Notes: generated from the sequence alone by a model not told the origin. Counted from the stretch's first letter, positions 7,634-19,808 are shown. The stretch is 32,883 bases of DNA from Gammaproteobacteria bacterium (GCA_007571115.1 RKSA01000052.1:1-32883), one strand, 5' to 3'. Numbers and translations are program-made.

Positions 7634-8686
7634 GTGTCCGAAGCGGCTACCGGGGAAAACACCGACAAAACGGTGAGCAAGGAGACCGATGCAACGGCCT
7701 GCGGAACCGTCGCCCGGAAGGCCGATAGAGAGGCCGGCGGAAAGACTGGTAGAGAGACTGATAGAGGGATCGGCAGAGAGGCCGGCCGAAAGATCGAGAA
7801 GCAATCGAGCCGCCTCGTCGTGGCGATTTCTTCCCGGGCGCTGTTCGACCTTGCCGACAGCCACCGCATCTTCGAGGAGCAGGGCCTCGCTGCGTACCGG
7901 GAGCACCAGATCGCCGAAGAGAACGAGCCCCTGAAGCCCGGGGTCGCTTTCAACCTCGTCAACAAGCTGCTCAAGCTCAACGACGTGCTGGAAAAGCCGG
8001 CCGTCGAGGTCATCCTGCTGTCGCGCAACAGCGCCGACACGGGTCTGCGAATCTTTCACTCGATCCAGCACTACCAGTTGTCGATCAGCCGCGCCGCCTT
8101 CTGCAGCGGCAATAGCCCGTATCGCTACATTCCCGCTTTCGGCAGCCAGTTGTTTCTTTCCCTCGACGGCGCCGACGTCCGCCAGGCCCTCGAGCTTGGC
8201 GTCGCCGCAGCGACGATCATGCCGGCCCGGCACAGCAAGAAGGCTGACGACCATCTGAAGATCGCCTTCGACGGCGACGCCGTGCTGTTTTCCGACGCTG
8301 CGGAAAAGATCTACCAGGAAGAGGGGCTCGAGAGTTTCGCCAGAAAGGAGCGCAAATCAGCGCGGCAGCCCCTCGAAGGAGGCCCCTTCAAGCCGTTTCT
8401 GGCGGCCTTGCAGCAGATCCAGATGGCTTTTGCCGATGGCGAGGCGCCGATCAGCACCTGCCTCATCACGGCGCGCTCGGCGCCGGCCCACGAGCGGGTC
8501 GTGCGCACTTTGCGCGCCTGGAACATCCGCATCGACGAATCGCTGTTTCTCGGCGGAATGACCAAGGCGCCGTTCCTGCAGGCCTTCGAGGCCGACATCT
8601 ATTTCGACGATCACCGCGAATACTGCGATTCGGCGAGCGACCTCGTCGCCACCGGCCACGTTCCCCACGGCGTGCTCAATCCCTGA
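7634..8686 (+). CDS. Cytosolic 5'-nucleotidase (HAD-type, NT5C1-like)
   Basis: It likely hydrolyses nucleoside 5'-monophosphates in the cytoplasm. The 350-aa protein shows the HAD-type motifs of the cytosolic 5'-nucleotidase I family in order: AFDGDAVLFSD (motif I, nucleophile Asp), CLITARSAPAHERVVRTLR (motif II), GGMTKAPFLQAF (motif III lysine) and IYFDDH (motif IV). The region starting RLVVAISSRALFDL is the family core. The first 55 residues are extra and low-complexity, built partly of four-residue repeats such as GRET and GREA. The start is a GTG at 7634, with GGAG 9 nt upstream and the msrA stop 19 nt before. Preferred substrate cannot be read from the sequence. Confidence 0.85.
   Translation: MSEAATGENTDKTVSKETDATACGTVARKADREAGGKTGRETDRGIGREAGRKIEKQSSRLVVAISSRALFDLADSHRIFEEQGLAAYREHQIAEENEPLKPGVAFNLVNKLLKLNDVLEKPAVEVILLSRNSADTGLRIFHSIQHYQLSISRAAFCSGNSPYRYIPAFGSQLFLSLDGADVRQALELGVAAATIMPARHSKKADDHLKIAFDGDAVLFSDAAEKIYQEEGLESFARKERKSARQPLEGGPFKPFLAALQQIQMAFADGEAPISTCLITARSAPAHERVVRTLRAWNIRIDESLFLGGMTKAPFLQAFEADIYFDDHREYCDSASDLVATGHVPHGVLNP
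7724..7795 (+). repeat. Six in-frame 12-bp tandem units in the nucleotidase N-terminus
   Basis: Six consecutive degenerate 12-bp units, for example GATAGAGAGGCC and GGCAGAGAGGCC, are exactly in frame. They encode DREA, GGKT, GRET, DRGI, GREA and GRKI. The stretch precedes the conserved enzyme core, is basic and is probably disordered. Confidence 0.75.
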
Positions 8687-8775
8687 CGCGAATCCGCGCT
8701 TGACAGCGTGAGGGGCCAAGCGGGGGAGCGCCCCCTTCAAAGCCCGGAATATCTTCCACGAAAAACGATTTGCGT

Positions 8776-8804
8776 TTGACAGCGCGGGAGGCCGAACCTA
8801 GAAT
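8776..8804 (+). promoter_or_regulatory. Sigma-70-type promoter of tRNA-Ala
   Basis: TTGACA (8776-8781), a 17-bp spacer and TAGAAT (8799-8804) lie just upstream of the tRNA, predicting a start near 8811. The stretch after the -10 box is GC-rich (CGCCGTTCGCC), as in stringently controlled stable-RNA promoters. Confidence 0.8.
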
Positions 8805-8821
8805 CGCCGTTCGCCTGCGAT

Positions 8822-8897
8822 GGGGCCTTAGCTCAGATGGGAGAGCGCAACGCTGGCAGCGTTGAGGTCACCGGTTCGATCCCGGTAGGCTCCACCA
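8822..8897 (+). tRNA. tRNA-Ala (GGC anticodon)
   Basis: The 76-nt gene folds into a full cloverleaf. The acceptor stem GGGGCCT pairs with AGGCTCC and contains the G3:U70 pair that marks alanine tRNAs. The D-arm is GCTC/GAGC. The anticodon stem CAACG/CGTTG carries loop CTGGCAG with anticodon GGC, which reads GCC codons. The T-arm is CCGG TTCGATC CCGG. The CCA end is encoded. It is a single tRNA between a nucleotidase gene and the convergent gltA, with its own promoter. Confidence 0.97.
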
Positions 8898-8937
8898 GTC
8901 GGCGAGTCGGCCTTGTCCGGCCGGTTTCCAGCGCATG

Positions 8938-8963
8938 GCGTGATCGACTGCAACGATTCACGC
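8938..8963. terminator. Hairpin at the gltA stop, possible bidirectional terminator
   Basis: GCGTGATCG and CGATTCACGC form a 9-bp stem with one bulged T and a 7-nt loop. It overlaps the gltA stop codon and lies 40 nt after the tRNA. A second smaller stem (CGGCC/GGCCG, 8908-8923) precedes it. Neither has a long T-run, so termination is inferred mainly from position between convergent genes. Confidence 0.35.
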
Positions 8964-10262
8964 CGAATTTCCAGCGAAACGCCCCACCGGGTAATCCCTC
9001 TTGACCGGTCCCCGATAGAGTTGCCGCGGCCGGCCGATCTTGTAGGCGCCGCTGAGCATCTCGTTCCAGTGCGCCATCCAGCCCGGCGTGCGGCCGGTGG
9101 CGAAGATCACGGTGAACATGCTCGTTGGGATGCCAAGCGCTCGCAGGATGATTCCGGAATAGAAATCGACATTGGGGTAGAGCTTGCGCTCGACGAAGTA
9201 GTCGTCCTCCAGGGCGATCTGTTCGAGCCGCCTGGCGATGCGGAACAGCGCACCATCGGCGGCCGCGCCGACTTCCTCGAGCACCCGGTCGCAGGCTTCG
9301 CGCATGACCGTCGCGCGAGGGTCGAAATTCTTGTACACGCGGTGGCCGAATCCCATCAGCCGGTACGGGTCGTCGGGATCCTTGGCGCGGCGGATGAACT
9401 CGTCGATGCGACTCTCCGAGCCGATTTCGAAGAGCATTTTCAGCACCGCCTCGTTGGCGCCACCGTGGGCCGGCCCCCACAGCGCTGCGATTCCCGCAGC
9501 GATGCACGAGAAGGGGTTGGCGCCCGTCGAGCCGGCGAGCCGCACCGTCGAGGTCGAGGCGTTCTGCTCGTGGTCTGCGTGCAGGAGGAAGATCAGATCC
9601 ATGGCCCGGGCGAGCACCGGGTTGATATCCTGCTCCTCGCAGGGAGTGCCGAACAGCATGTGCAGGAAGTTTTCCGCAAACCCCAGCGAGTTGCGCGGAT
9701 ACATGAAAGGCTGGCCGACGCCGTGCTTGTAGCACATCGCTGCGAGGGTCGGCATCTTGGCGATGATTCGCTGCGCCACCAGCATGCGATGCTCCGGGTC
9801 CGAGATGTCGAGGCTGTGATGGTAGAAGGCCGACAGGGCGCCGGCCACGCTGACGAGCATCGACATCGGATGGGAACTGCGCGGGAAGCCTCGGAAAAAC
9901 TGGTGGATCTGCTGATCGACCATGGTGTGGTAGCGGATGTTGTTCTCGAATTCGAGCTTTTCTCCGGCCTCGGGCAGTTCGCCGTGCAGCAGCAGGTAGC
10001 AGGTTTCGAGGAAGCTTGAATGCTCGGCGAGCTGCTCGATGGGATAGCCCCGGTGCAGCAGCACGCCATCGTCGCCGTTGATGAAGGTGATGTCCGAATC
10101 GCAGGCCGCAGTGGACATGAATCCGGGGTCGTAGGTGAAAATGCCTTGCTCGCTCAGGCCGCGAACGTCGATCACGCTGGGGCCGGCACTGCTTTCGTGA
10201 ATGGGCAGCTCGACCGTCCCGGGCTCGCCGTCAATCGTCAATCGCGCTGTTTTCCTGGTCAT
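8958..10262 (-). CDS. gltA: Citrate synthase (type II, GltA)
   Basis: It condenses oxaloacetate with acetyl-CoA to citrate, the entry step of the TCA cycle. The 434-aa length and sequence fit the hexameric GltA type of Gram-negative bacteria (E. coli 427 aa). The active-site residues are visible: His266 in [11 protein letters not shown], His307 in [14 protein letters not shown] and Asp366 in [10 protein letters not shown]-terminal blocks [27 protein letters not shown] and the HPMSML region are canonical. The ATG at 10262 has GAGGAGG a few bases upstream. It is transcribed away from the sdh-suc genes, from a promoter adjoining theirs, which suggests shared control of the TCA cycle genes. Confidence 0.97.
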   Translation of the reverse strand: MTRKTARLTIDGEPGTVELPIHESSAGPSVIDVRGLSEQGIFTYDPGFMSTAACDSDITFINGDDGVLLHRGYPIEQLAEHSSFLETCYLLLHGELPEAGEKLEFENNIRYHTMVDQQIHQFFRGFPRSSHPMSMLVSVAGALSAFYHHSLDISDPEHRMLVAQRIIAKMPTLAAMCYKHGVGQPFMYPRNSLGFAENFLHMLFGTPCEEQDINPVLARAMDLIFLLHADHEQNASTSTVRLAGSTGANPFSCIAAGIAALWGPAHGGANEAVLKMLFEIGSESRIDEFIRRAKDPDDPYRLMGFGHRVYKNFDPRATVMREACDRVLEEVGAAADGALFRIARRLEQIALEDDYFVERKLYPNVDFYSGIILRALGIPTSMFTVIFATGRTPGWMAHWNEMLSGAYKIGRPRQLYRGPVKRDYPVGRFAGNSA

Positions 10263-10360
10263 CGACTCCTCCTCTCAGAACCATGCCATCAAGGCAGGGC
10301 TTGCATGACGAGGCCCGATTCCCCCGCGACTGCACGACTGCCAAACCCGCAGCGACGGCC

Positions 10361-10389
10361 ATACTAGGAACAGACCCCGCTCTTGTCAA
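10361..10389 (-). promoter_or_regulatory. gltA promoter (sigma-70 type)
   Basis: On the minus strand, TTGACA (10384-10389), a 17-bp spacer and TAGTAT (10361-10366) make a near-consensus promoter reading toward gltA. The predicted leader is about 90 nt. Its -35 box is only 14 bp from the -35 box of the opposing sdhC promoter. Confidence 0.78.
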
Positions 10390-10403
10390 ATTGCGGCCCT
10401 CGT

Positions 10404-10432
10404 TTGTCATGGGGCCTTGCTGCGAATATACT
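10404..10432 (+). promoter_or_regulatory. sdhC operon promoter (sigma-70 type)
   Basis: TTGTCA (10404-10409), a 17-bp spacer and TATACT (10427-10432) read toward sdhC, with a predicted start near 10439, about 20 nt before the GTG start codon. TTGTCA also occurs 21 bp upstream (10383-10388) in direct orientation, where it overlaps the gltA -35 box. Confidence 0.78.
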
Positions 10433-10460
10433 TTCGCTGGCCTTGGAGACAGCTCTGCCA

Positions 10461-10841
10461 GTGAAAGCGAAAAGCGCCAGACCGACCAACCTGAACGTGT
10501 TCAGCATGCGCTGGCCCGTGACCGCGCTCGTTTCGATCAGCCATCGCATCTCGGGAGTCGTGCTGTTTTTGGCGACGGCCCTGCTGCTCTGGCTGCTCGA
10601 TCTATCGCTCGCTTCCGAGGCGGGTTTCGAGCGCGCAGCGGCCTGGCTCGGCTCTCCGTGGGCAAAAGCCGCGATCTGGCTGGTCGTCACGGCCTTGCTT
10701 TGCCACCTCATCGCGGGGTGCAGGCATCTGCTCATGGATGTCGGCATCGGCGAGTCCTGGCGCGCTGGCAGGAACGGCGCGATCATCGTCGCGCTGCTTG
10801 CTGCGGCCGGCGCGATTCTCGCGGGGCTGTGGATATGGTGA
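10461..10841 (+). CDS. sdhC: Succinate dehydrogenase cytochrome b556 subunit
   Basis: This is a membrane anchor of complex II that binds heme b and helps form the ubiquinone site. The 126-aa protein has three hydrophobic helices. The segment SISHRISG carries the conserved Ser and Arg of the quinone site, and [15 protein letters not shown] is the family heme-binding block, with His82 the probable ligand. The track ORF starts upstream at 10383, but that would begin before the promoter's -10 box. I take the GTG at 10461, with GGAGA about 11 nt upstream and [19 protein letters not shown] following as the standard N-terminus. Its stop overlaps the sdhD start by 7 nt. Confidence 0.9.
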   Translation: MKAKSARPTNLNVFSMRWPVTALVSISHRISGVVLFLATALLLWLLDLSLASEAGFERAAAWLGSPWAKAAIWLVVTALLCHLIAGCRHLLMDVGIGESWRAGRNGAIIVALLAAAGAILAGLWIW

Positions 10842-11206
10842 CCAATGCGACCAGCCTTGGTCGCTCGGGCCTGTTCGACTGGCTGGTGCAACGCCTCAGC
10901 GCCCTGATCGTGCTCGCCTGGACCCTGTGCGTGCTTGGCAGTGCGCTGCTGATGCCCGAGTTCGATCACGCACACTGGCGGGCGCTGTTCGACTCGCCGG
11001 CGATGCGCATCTTCAGCCTGCTCGCCTTGCTTTCGCTTTGTGCCCACGCCTGGGTCGGAATCTGGACTGTCAGCACCGACTATCTCAACGAGGCGCATCT
11101 CGGCAGGTGGGCGACCTTGCTGCGGCTTTCGGTGCAGCTTGCCTGCGCCCTGCTCACTGCGGTCTATCTGCTCTGGGGAGCGCAAATCTTCTGGGGCGGG
11201 GCATGA
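10835..11206 (+). CDS. sdhD: Succinate dehydrogenase hydrophobic membrane anchor subunit
   Basis: This second membrane subunit of complex II is 123 aa with three membrane helices. [14 protein letters not shown] contains His71 (heme ligand), Asp82 and Tyr83 (quinone site), the same numbers as in E. coli SdhD. The N-terminus [17 protein letters not shown] matches the family start. The long track ORF begins far upstream inside sdhC and the promoter region. The ATG at 10835 gives the right length and overlaps the sdhC stop, implying translational coupling. The stop overlaps the sdhA ATG (ATGA). Confidence 0.92.
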   Translation: MVTNATSLGRSGLFDWLVQRLSALIVLAWTLCVLGSALLMPEFDHAHWRALFDSPAMRIFSLLALLSLCAHAWVGIWTVSTDYLNEAHLGRWATLLRLSVQLACALLTAVYLLWGAQIFWGGA

Positions 11207-12975
11207 GCGCATTGCGCAGCATCACCTTTGACGCGATCATCGTCGGTGGCGGTGGCGCCGGAATGCGGGCCGCCTTGCAGCTTGCGCAGTCGGGCTTTCG
11301 CACCGCAGTGCTGTCGAAGGTGTTCCCGACCCGCTCGCATACCGTTTCCGCCCAGGGCGGGATCACCTGCGCCATCGGCAGCGCCGACGCGGAAGACGAC
11401 TGGCGCTGGCACATGTACGACACGGTCAAGGGTTCCGACTACATCGGCGACCAGGATGCCATCGAGTACATGTGCAAGGAAGGCCCGCAGACCGTTTACG
11501 AGCTCGAGCACATGGGGCTGCCGTTTTCCCGCACCGCCAATGGCCGAATCTACCAGCGCCCTTTTGGCGGCCAGTCGAAGAATTTCGGCAAGGGCGGCCA
11601 GGCAGCGCGGACCTGCGCTGCGGCCGATCGCACCGGCCACGCGCTGTTGCACGCGCTCTACCAGGGCAATTTGAAAAGCGGCACGGTGTTCCTCCACGAA
11701 TGGTATGTCGTCGATCTCGTCACCAACCAGGATGGCGCGGTCACCGGGGTCAGCGCGATCAACATCGAGGACGGCGAAGTCTGCCACGTCGAGGCCGCAG
11801 CGACGGTGCTCGCCACGGGCGGGGCAGGGCGGATCTACGCATCGACGACCAATGCCCTCATCAATACCGGCGATGGAGTCGGCATGTGCCTGCGAGCCGG
11901 CTTTCCTGCCCAGGACATGGAAATGTGGCAGTTCCATCCGACCGGGATCCATGGCGCCGGAACCCTGGTCACCGAAGGCTGCCGGGGCGAAGGCGGCTAT
12001 CTCGTCAACCGCGACGGCGAACGCTTCATGGAACGCTATGCGCCCAACGCCAAGGATCTTGCCGGTCGCGACGTGGTCGCGCGGGCCATGGTGCTCGAGG
12101 TGCTCGAAGGCCGCGGCTGCGGCGAGCAGGGCGATCATGTCATGCTCAAGCTCGATCATCTCGGCGCCGAGGTGCTCAATGCCAAGCTGCCGGGAATTCT
12201 CGAGCTGTCGCGAACCTTCGCCCACGTCGACCCGGTTCGCGAGCCGATCCCCGTCGTGCCAACTTGCCACTACATGATGGGAGGCATTCCGACCACGGTC
12301 CACGGTCAGGCGCTGCAAATCGATGCGAGCGGCGCCGACGAGCCGATTCCGGGGCTGTTCGCTGCGGGGGAGGCGGCCTGCGTTTCGGTTCACGGCGCCA
12401 ACCGCCTCGGCGGCAACAGCCTGCTCGACCTCGTCGTGTTCGGCAGGGCCGCCGGCAAGAAGATCGAGGAGCTGCTGCAACAGGGCCTGCAAATACGCAA
12501 GGCCGCAACCGGGGACGTCGAGAAGAGCCTCGAGCGGCTGCGGCGGCTCGACGAATCGCGCTCGGGCGAGAGCACTTCCGCATTGCGTGCCGAACTGCAG
12601 AACATCATGCAATTGCATTTCGGCGTGTTCCGCACCGGCGAATTCATGCGCGAGGGAATCGCCAGGCTCGCCGAACTTGGGCCGCGCATCGATTCGCTCT
12701 GGCTCGAGGACAAGAGCGCCGCCTTCAACACCGCGCGGATCGAGGCGCTGGAACTGGGCAATCTGTTTGCCGTCGCCGAGGCTACGGCGATCGCCGCCGA
12801 AGCGCGCAACGAAAGCCGCGGCGCCCACGCCCGGGAAGACTACCGCGAACGCGACGACGCGAACTGGCTTTGCCATTCGCTGTATTTTCCCGGGCGCAGG
12901 GAAACCGGCAAGCGCCAAGTCAACTTCCAGCCCCAGACGATGGAGGCTTTCGCGCCCCAGGCGCGAACGTACTAG
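11203..12975 (+). CDS. sdhA: Succinate dehydrogenase flavoprotein subunit
   Basis: This catalytic subunit of complex II oxidises succinate to fumarate with covalently bound FAD. The protein has 590 aa. It begins with the dinucleotide-binding stretch [18 protein letters not shown], and His46 in [11 protein letters not shown] is the FAD-attachment histidine. [25 protein letters not shown] and RDVVARAM hold the substrate-binding and catalytic residues. [19 protein letters not shown] is the second FAD block, and [14 protein letters not shown] is the usual C-terminal motif. The ATG at 11203 overlaps the sdhD stop. Unusually for an sdhCDAB operon, 442 nt of non-coding, repeat-rich DNA separate it from sdhB. 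Confidence 0.97.
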   Translation: MSALRSITFDAIIVGGGGAGMRAALQLAQSGFRTAVLSKVFPTRSHTVSAQGGITCAIGSADAEDDWRWHMYDTVKGSDYIGDQDAIEYMCKEGPQTVYELEHMGLPFSRTANGRIYQRPFGGQSKNFGKGGQAARTCAAADRTGHALLHALYQGNLKSGTVFLHEWYVVDLVTNQDGAVTGVSAINIEDGEVCHVEAAATVLATGGAGRIYASTTNALINTGDGVGMCLRAGFPAQDMEMWQFHPTGIHGAGTLVTEGCRGEGGYLVNRDGERFMERYAPNAKDLAGRDVVARAMVLEVLEGRGCGEQGDHVMLKLDHLGAEVLNAKLPGILELSRTFAHVDPVREPIPVVPTCHYMMGGIPTTVHGQALQIDASGADEPIPGLFAAGEAACVSVHGANRLGGNSLLDLVVFGRAAGKKIEELLQQGLQIRKAATGDVEKSLERLRRLDESRSGESTSALRAELQNIMQLHFGVFRTGEFMREGIARLAELGPRIDSLWLEDKSAAFNTARIEALELGNLFAVAEATAIAAEARNESRGAHAREDYRERDDANWLCHSLYFPGRRETGKRQVNFQPQTMEAFAPQARTY

Positions 12976-13007
12976 CAAAGCAGAGCACATGATGCATTTA
13001 CGTAGAC

Positions 13008-13368
13008 TCGAACAGCCCCGCACGAAGCCTCAACCTCACTCCCCCCTTGAGGGGGAGTCGCAGAGAGCAAGCCGTCAGGCGCAGCTCGATGCGGTGGGGG
13101 GAGCCCCGGCCGGCGAAGCCGGCGGGAAGCGTAGCTTCCCGAGGGGCGAACGACTTGCCGTGGATGGCAAGGCTGGGGTTTGTCGAAGTCGATGCAGTTG
13201 CGCCAGGGGATGCCTGCACAACCCATCGGATCTCCAGCAAAAGGCGCAGCCGATGCGACTTGGCCACTGGCGCCGTGCCGGCGCTACCCCCCACCGGCGC
13301 ACCTGCGGGCTGACGCCCTTGCCTTGCCGACTCCCCCTCAAGGGGGGAGTGATGCTGGGGCTGCTCGA
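13008..13368. repeat. Inverted-repeat element between sdhA and sdhB (MITE-like or REP-like)
   Basis: This is the only gene-free stretch above 300 nt in the window (12976-13417). It is bounded by a perfect 25-bp inverted repeat at 13036-13060 and 13328-13352 with core CTCCCCCCTTGAGGGGGAG. Each arm is also an imperfect palindrome able to form a hairpin. An outer 12-bp inverted pair (TCGAACAGCCCC, one mismatch) lies at 13008-13019 and 13357-13368. Inside are two adjacent perfect hairpins: GCCGGC-GAA-GCCGGC (13109-13123) and GGGAAGC-GTA-GCTTCCC (13124-13140). I see no convincing protein and no obvious target-site duplication. It may be a non-autonomous mobile element or a dispersed palindromic repeat; its presence elsewhere in the genome cannot be tested here. 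Confidence 0.7.
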
Positions 13369-13417
13369 AGTTCCATGGAAGGGGGCAGGTGTTGGGGTTT
13401 CGTGAGGTGATACAGTC

Positions 13418-14125
13418 ATGCTAGTCAGCATTTATCGTTACAACCCGGAGTGCGACGACAAGCCGGCGATGCGGGATATCGAAGTCGAGGTGCCTGCTGA
13501 TCGCGACCTGATGGTGCTCGACGTGCTCGAGCTCGCCAAGGCCAAGGATCCGTCGATCACGTACCGGCGTTCGTGCCGTGAAGGCGTGTGCGGCTCCGAC
13601 GGCATGAACATCAATGGCTTCAATGCCCTTGCCTGCATCACTCCCTTGTCGAAGGCTCTCGGCAAGGGGAAAAAGCTGGTGCTGCGGCCGCTGCCCGGCC
13701 TGCCGGTGATTCGCGACCTCGTCGTCGACATGACGCAATTCTACCGGCAGTTCGAAAAGGTCAAGCCGTACCTTATCAACGACGAACCGCCCCCGGCGAT
13801 CGAGCGCCTGCAAAGCCCCGAGCAGCGCGAGCAGCTCGACGGGCTCTACGAGTGCATTCTTTGCGCGTGTTGCAGCACGAGCTGCCCGTCGTTCTGGTGG
13901 AACCCAGACAAGTTCATCGGCCCCGCCGGACTATTGCAGGCCTACCGCTTCCTCGCCGATAGCCGCGACACCGCGACCCGGGAGCGCCTCGCCGAGCTCG
14001 ACGACCCGTTCAGCGTGTTCCGCTGCCGGGGAATCATGAATTGCGTGTCGGCCTGCCCGAAAGGGCTCAATCCGACCCAGGCGATCGGCAAGATCAGAAC
14101 GATGCTCGTGCAGGAAGGAACGTGA
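13418..14125 (+). CDS. sdhB: Succinate dehydrogenase iron-sulfur subunit
   Basis: It carries electrons from the flavin to the quinone through three Fe-S clusters. The 235-aa protein shows the [2Fe-2S] ligands in SCREGVCGSDGMNINGFNALAC. The cysteines for the [4Fe-4S] and [3Fe-4S] clusters are in CILCACCSTSCPSFWWN and CRGIMNCVSACPKGLNP. The ATG at 13418 has GAGGTGA 7 nt upstream. The gene is separated from sdhA by the inverted-repeat element but is otherwise in operon position. No sdhE (flavinylation factor) follows; the next gene is sucA, after 79 nt. Confidence 0.97.
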   Translation: MLVSIYRYNPECDDKPAMRDIEVEVPADRDLMVLDVLELAKAKDPSITYRRSCREGVCGSDGMNINGFNALACITPLSKALGKGKKLVLRPLPGLPVIRDLVVDMTQFYRQFEKVKPYLINDEPPPAIERLQSPEQREQLDGLYECILCACCSTSCPSFWWNPDKFIGPAGLLQAYRFLADSRDTATRERLAELDDPFSVFRCRGIMNCVSACPKGLNPTQAIGKIRTMLVQEGT

Positions 14126-14165
14126 GAACACGAGAACGTGAAAATACGGGAACGTGAAATGGAAG
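14118..14165 (+). repeat. Three 16-bp-spaced repeats across the sdhB stop and the sucA leader
   Basis: GAACGTGA occurs at 14118, 14134 and 14150, exactly 16 bp apart. The full units are GAACGTGAGAACACGA, GAACGTGAAAATACGG and GAACGTGAAATGGAAG. The first copy contains the last sdhB codons and its TGA stop, so the repeat seems to have grown out of the end of the gene. Confidence 0.75.
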
Positions 14166-14204
14166 CCAGCGAAGCCGGAATCGCCTGATAGCGGAACATT
14201 GACC

Positions 14205-17101
14205 ATGCAGCCCAACCTCATGGAAAGCGCGATGGAAACGCTTTGGCGAACCGGCCACCTGTCGGGAGGCAGCGCCGAGTACGTCGATGGCCTCTACGAA
14301 AGCTATCTCGCTGACCCCGCCTCGGTTCCCGAGCAATGGCGCGATTTCTTCGCCTCGCTGCCATCGGCTCACGCTGATGCGAGCGCCAGCGAGGTTTCCC
14401 ATTCCCGGGTTCGCGACGATTTCCGCGAACTCGGCAAGACCAGCCGCTACGTTCCCGTGCTCAGCAACGACGCGGTGGTCAATTCCGAACACGAGGGAAA
14501 GCAGGTCAGCGTACTCGAGCTGATTAGCTCCTACCGCGAGCGCGGCCACCAGAAAGCCTCCCTCGATCCGCTCGGACTGATGCGCAGGGAGCGGGTCGCC
14601 GACCTCGAAATCGAGTTCCACGACCTGTCGCCGATCGACCATTCGACGATTTTCCAGACCGGAGGCCTGTTCATCAGCAAGCCCCGGGACAGCCTGCGAG
14701 GTCTCATCGACACCCTCGAGCGAATCTACTGCGGCTCGATCGGCTACGAATACATGCATATCGTCAAACTCGCCGAAAAACAGTGGATTCAGCAGGAAAT
14801 CGAAAGCCAGGAAGGCTATCTGCGCTTCAGCAACGAGGAAAAGAAACATCTGCTCGAACGCCTCGCAGCAGCCGAAGGCCTGGAAAAGCACCTCGACGGC
14901 AAGTACCCGGGAACCAAGCGCTTCGGCCTCGAAGGCGGCGAAAGCCTGATCCCCTTGCTCGACGAGGTCGTGCAGCGCGCCGGCGGCTATGGAGTCAAGG
15001 AAGTCGTGCTCGGCATGGCGCATCGCGGCCGCCTCAACGTGCTCGTCAACATCCTCGGCAAGAACCCTTCCGAGCTGTTCGACGAGTTCGAAGGCAAGGC
15101 GGTCTATCAAAGCTCGGGGGACGTCAAGTACCACCAGGGCTTTTCCTCGAACATCATGACCTCCGGCGGCGAAGTCCACATGGCGCTGGTGTTCAACCCC
15201 TCGCACCTGGAAATCGTCGCTCCCGTCGTCGAGGGCTCGGTCCGCGCGAGGCAGTCGCGGCGGGGAGACCGGCAAGGCGACCTGGTATTGCCGGTGATCG
15301 TCCACGGCGACGCAGCCTTTGCCGGGCAGGGAGTGGCCATGGAGACCTTCCAGATGTCGCGTACCCGGGCCTTTGCCACCGGAGGCACCGTCCACATCAT
15401 CATCAACAACCAGATCGGCTTCACCACGAGCCGCCAGGACGACGCGCGCTCGACCGAATACTGCACCGATGTTGCGAAAATGGTGCAGGCGCCGATTTTC
15501 CACGTCAATGCCGACGACCCCGAAGCCGTGCTGTTCGTCACGCGGCTGGCGCTCGATTTCCGCTACCAGTTCAAGAAGGACGTCGTCATCGACCTGGTCT
15601 GCTACCGGCGCAAGGGCCACAACGAGACCGACGAGCCAGCGATCACCCAGCCCCTCGCCTACGAGAAAATCCGTTCGCACAAGACGACCCGGGCGCTGTA
15701 TGCCGAGCAGCTCGCCAGGCAGGATGTCGTCTCCGCTGCCGATGCCGAAGAACTGGGCACGAGCTATCGCGCCGCCCTCGATACCGGCGAGCACGTCGTC
15801 AAGAGCCTCGTCAACGAGCCCTCGGTGGAACTGTTCGTCGACTGGAGCCCCTATCTCGGTCACGACTGGAGTCCCCACTACCAGACCTCGATGCCCCTGG
15901 AGAACCTTCGTGCCCTGGCGCGCAAGCTTGCTGCCGTGCCTTCGGACTTTCAGCTTCATCGCCAGGTGACGAAACTGATGGCCGAGAGGCGGCGAATGGC
16001 CGAAGGCGAGATTCCCGCCGACTGGGGCTTTGCCGAATCCCTCGCCTATGCGAGCATTCTCGTCAGCGGCAACAAGGTCCGCATCACCGGCCAGGACTGC
16101 GGTCGCGGCACTTTCGCCCATCGCCATGCGGTGCTGCACGACCAGCAGACCGGTGCCGAGCACGTTCCCTTGCAGCAGCTCGCCAAGGACCAGGGCTCGT
16201 TCACGATCTACGATTCGCTGCTCTCCGAGGAGGCGGTGCTCGCCTTCGAGTACGGCTACGCGACGACCACGCCCAACGCCCTGGTCGTCTGGGAAGCGCA
16301 ATTCGGCGATTTTGCCAATTCCGCCCAAGTCGTGATCGACCAGTTCATCACCAGCGGCGAGCACAAGTGGCAGCGGCTTTGCGGGTTGACGATGCTGCTC
16401 CCCCACGGCTACGAAGGGCAGGGGCCGGAACATTCCTCGGCACGGCTCGAACGCTTCCTGCAGCTTTGTGCCGAGCACAATATCCAGGTCTGCCTGCCGA
16501 CCAACTCGGCCCAGGTGTTCCACATGCTGCGCAAGCAGGTGCTCTGCCCGCTGCGCAAGCCCCTCATCGTCATGTCGCCAAAAAGCCTGCTGCGCAGGAA
16601 GGAATGTGCAAGCAGCCTCGAAGAGCTCGCCAACGGCACTTTCCAGGTCGTGCTCGACGATCCGTCAGCTCCATCCCCCGAGGCGGTGCGCAAGCTCGTG
16701 ATCTGCGCTGGCAAGGTATACTACGATCTTGATGAAATGCGCCGCAGCCATGGGATTGCCGATACCGCCATCGTCCGGCTCGAACAGCTCTACCCGTTTC
16801 CCCACGAGGATTTCCGCCGTTGCATCGCTCGCTACCCTGAGGTGCGATCAGTGACCTGGTGCCAGGAAGAGCCGATGAACCAGGGCGCCTGGTATTCGAG
16901 CCAGCACCACATGCGCAAGGCGATCGGCGAGCAGCATCCGGAAATCTGGCTCGAGTATGCCGGGCGGGCTGCGTCGGCCGCTGCCGCTGCCGGCTATCTG
17001 GCGCTGCATTTGCAACAACAGGACCAGTTCCTGCGTGACGCGCTCGGCCTTGAGCAAGCCGCAACCGCCACGCAAAGCGAAACGAAACGGAAGCAAGGAT
17101 C

Positions 17102-17105
<4 letters not shown>
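14205..17105 (+). CDS. sucA: 2-oxoglutarate dehydrogenase E1 component
   Basis: This thiamine-diphosphate enzyme decarboxylates 2-oxoglutarate and passes the succinyl group to the lipoyl arm of SucB. The protein has about 966 aa (E. coli 933). The N-terminal [27 protein letters not shown] region is typical of OdhL/Suc[18 protein letters not shown] and [18 protein letters not shown] with [17 protein letters not shown] form the cofactor and metal-binding region. [19 protein letters not shown] and the C-terminal [20 protein letters not shown] are strongly conserved. I chose the ATG at 14205 because the upstream part of the track ORF consists of leader-repeat sequence. ATGs at 14220 and 14232 are alternatives. 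The stop overlaps the sucB ATG. Confidence 0.95.

Positions 17106-19808
<2,703 letters not shown>

Noticed and set aside
8697-8720. Second TTGACAGCG-like segment 76 bp upstream of the tRNA promoter
   Set aside because: It resembles the tRNA -35 region, but no -10 box stands at the right distance and the sequence between the copies is not tRNA-like; probably chance or an old duplication.
11164-13023. 619-aa minus-strand ORF opposite sdhA, and similar long antisense ORFs (14094-16523, 30275-32269)
   Set aside because: They mirror well-identified genes (sdhA, sucA, argS). Long open antisense frames are common in GC-rich genomes, and no family motif was seen in them.
12976-13417. Several small ORFs on both strands between sdhA and sdhB
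   Set aside because: They run through palindromic repeat sequence, overlap each other in many frames and lack good ribosome-binding sites or recognisable motifs.
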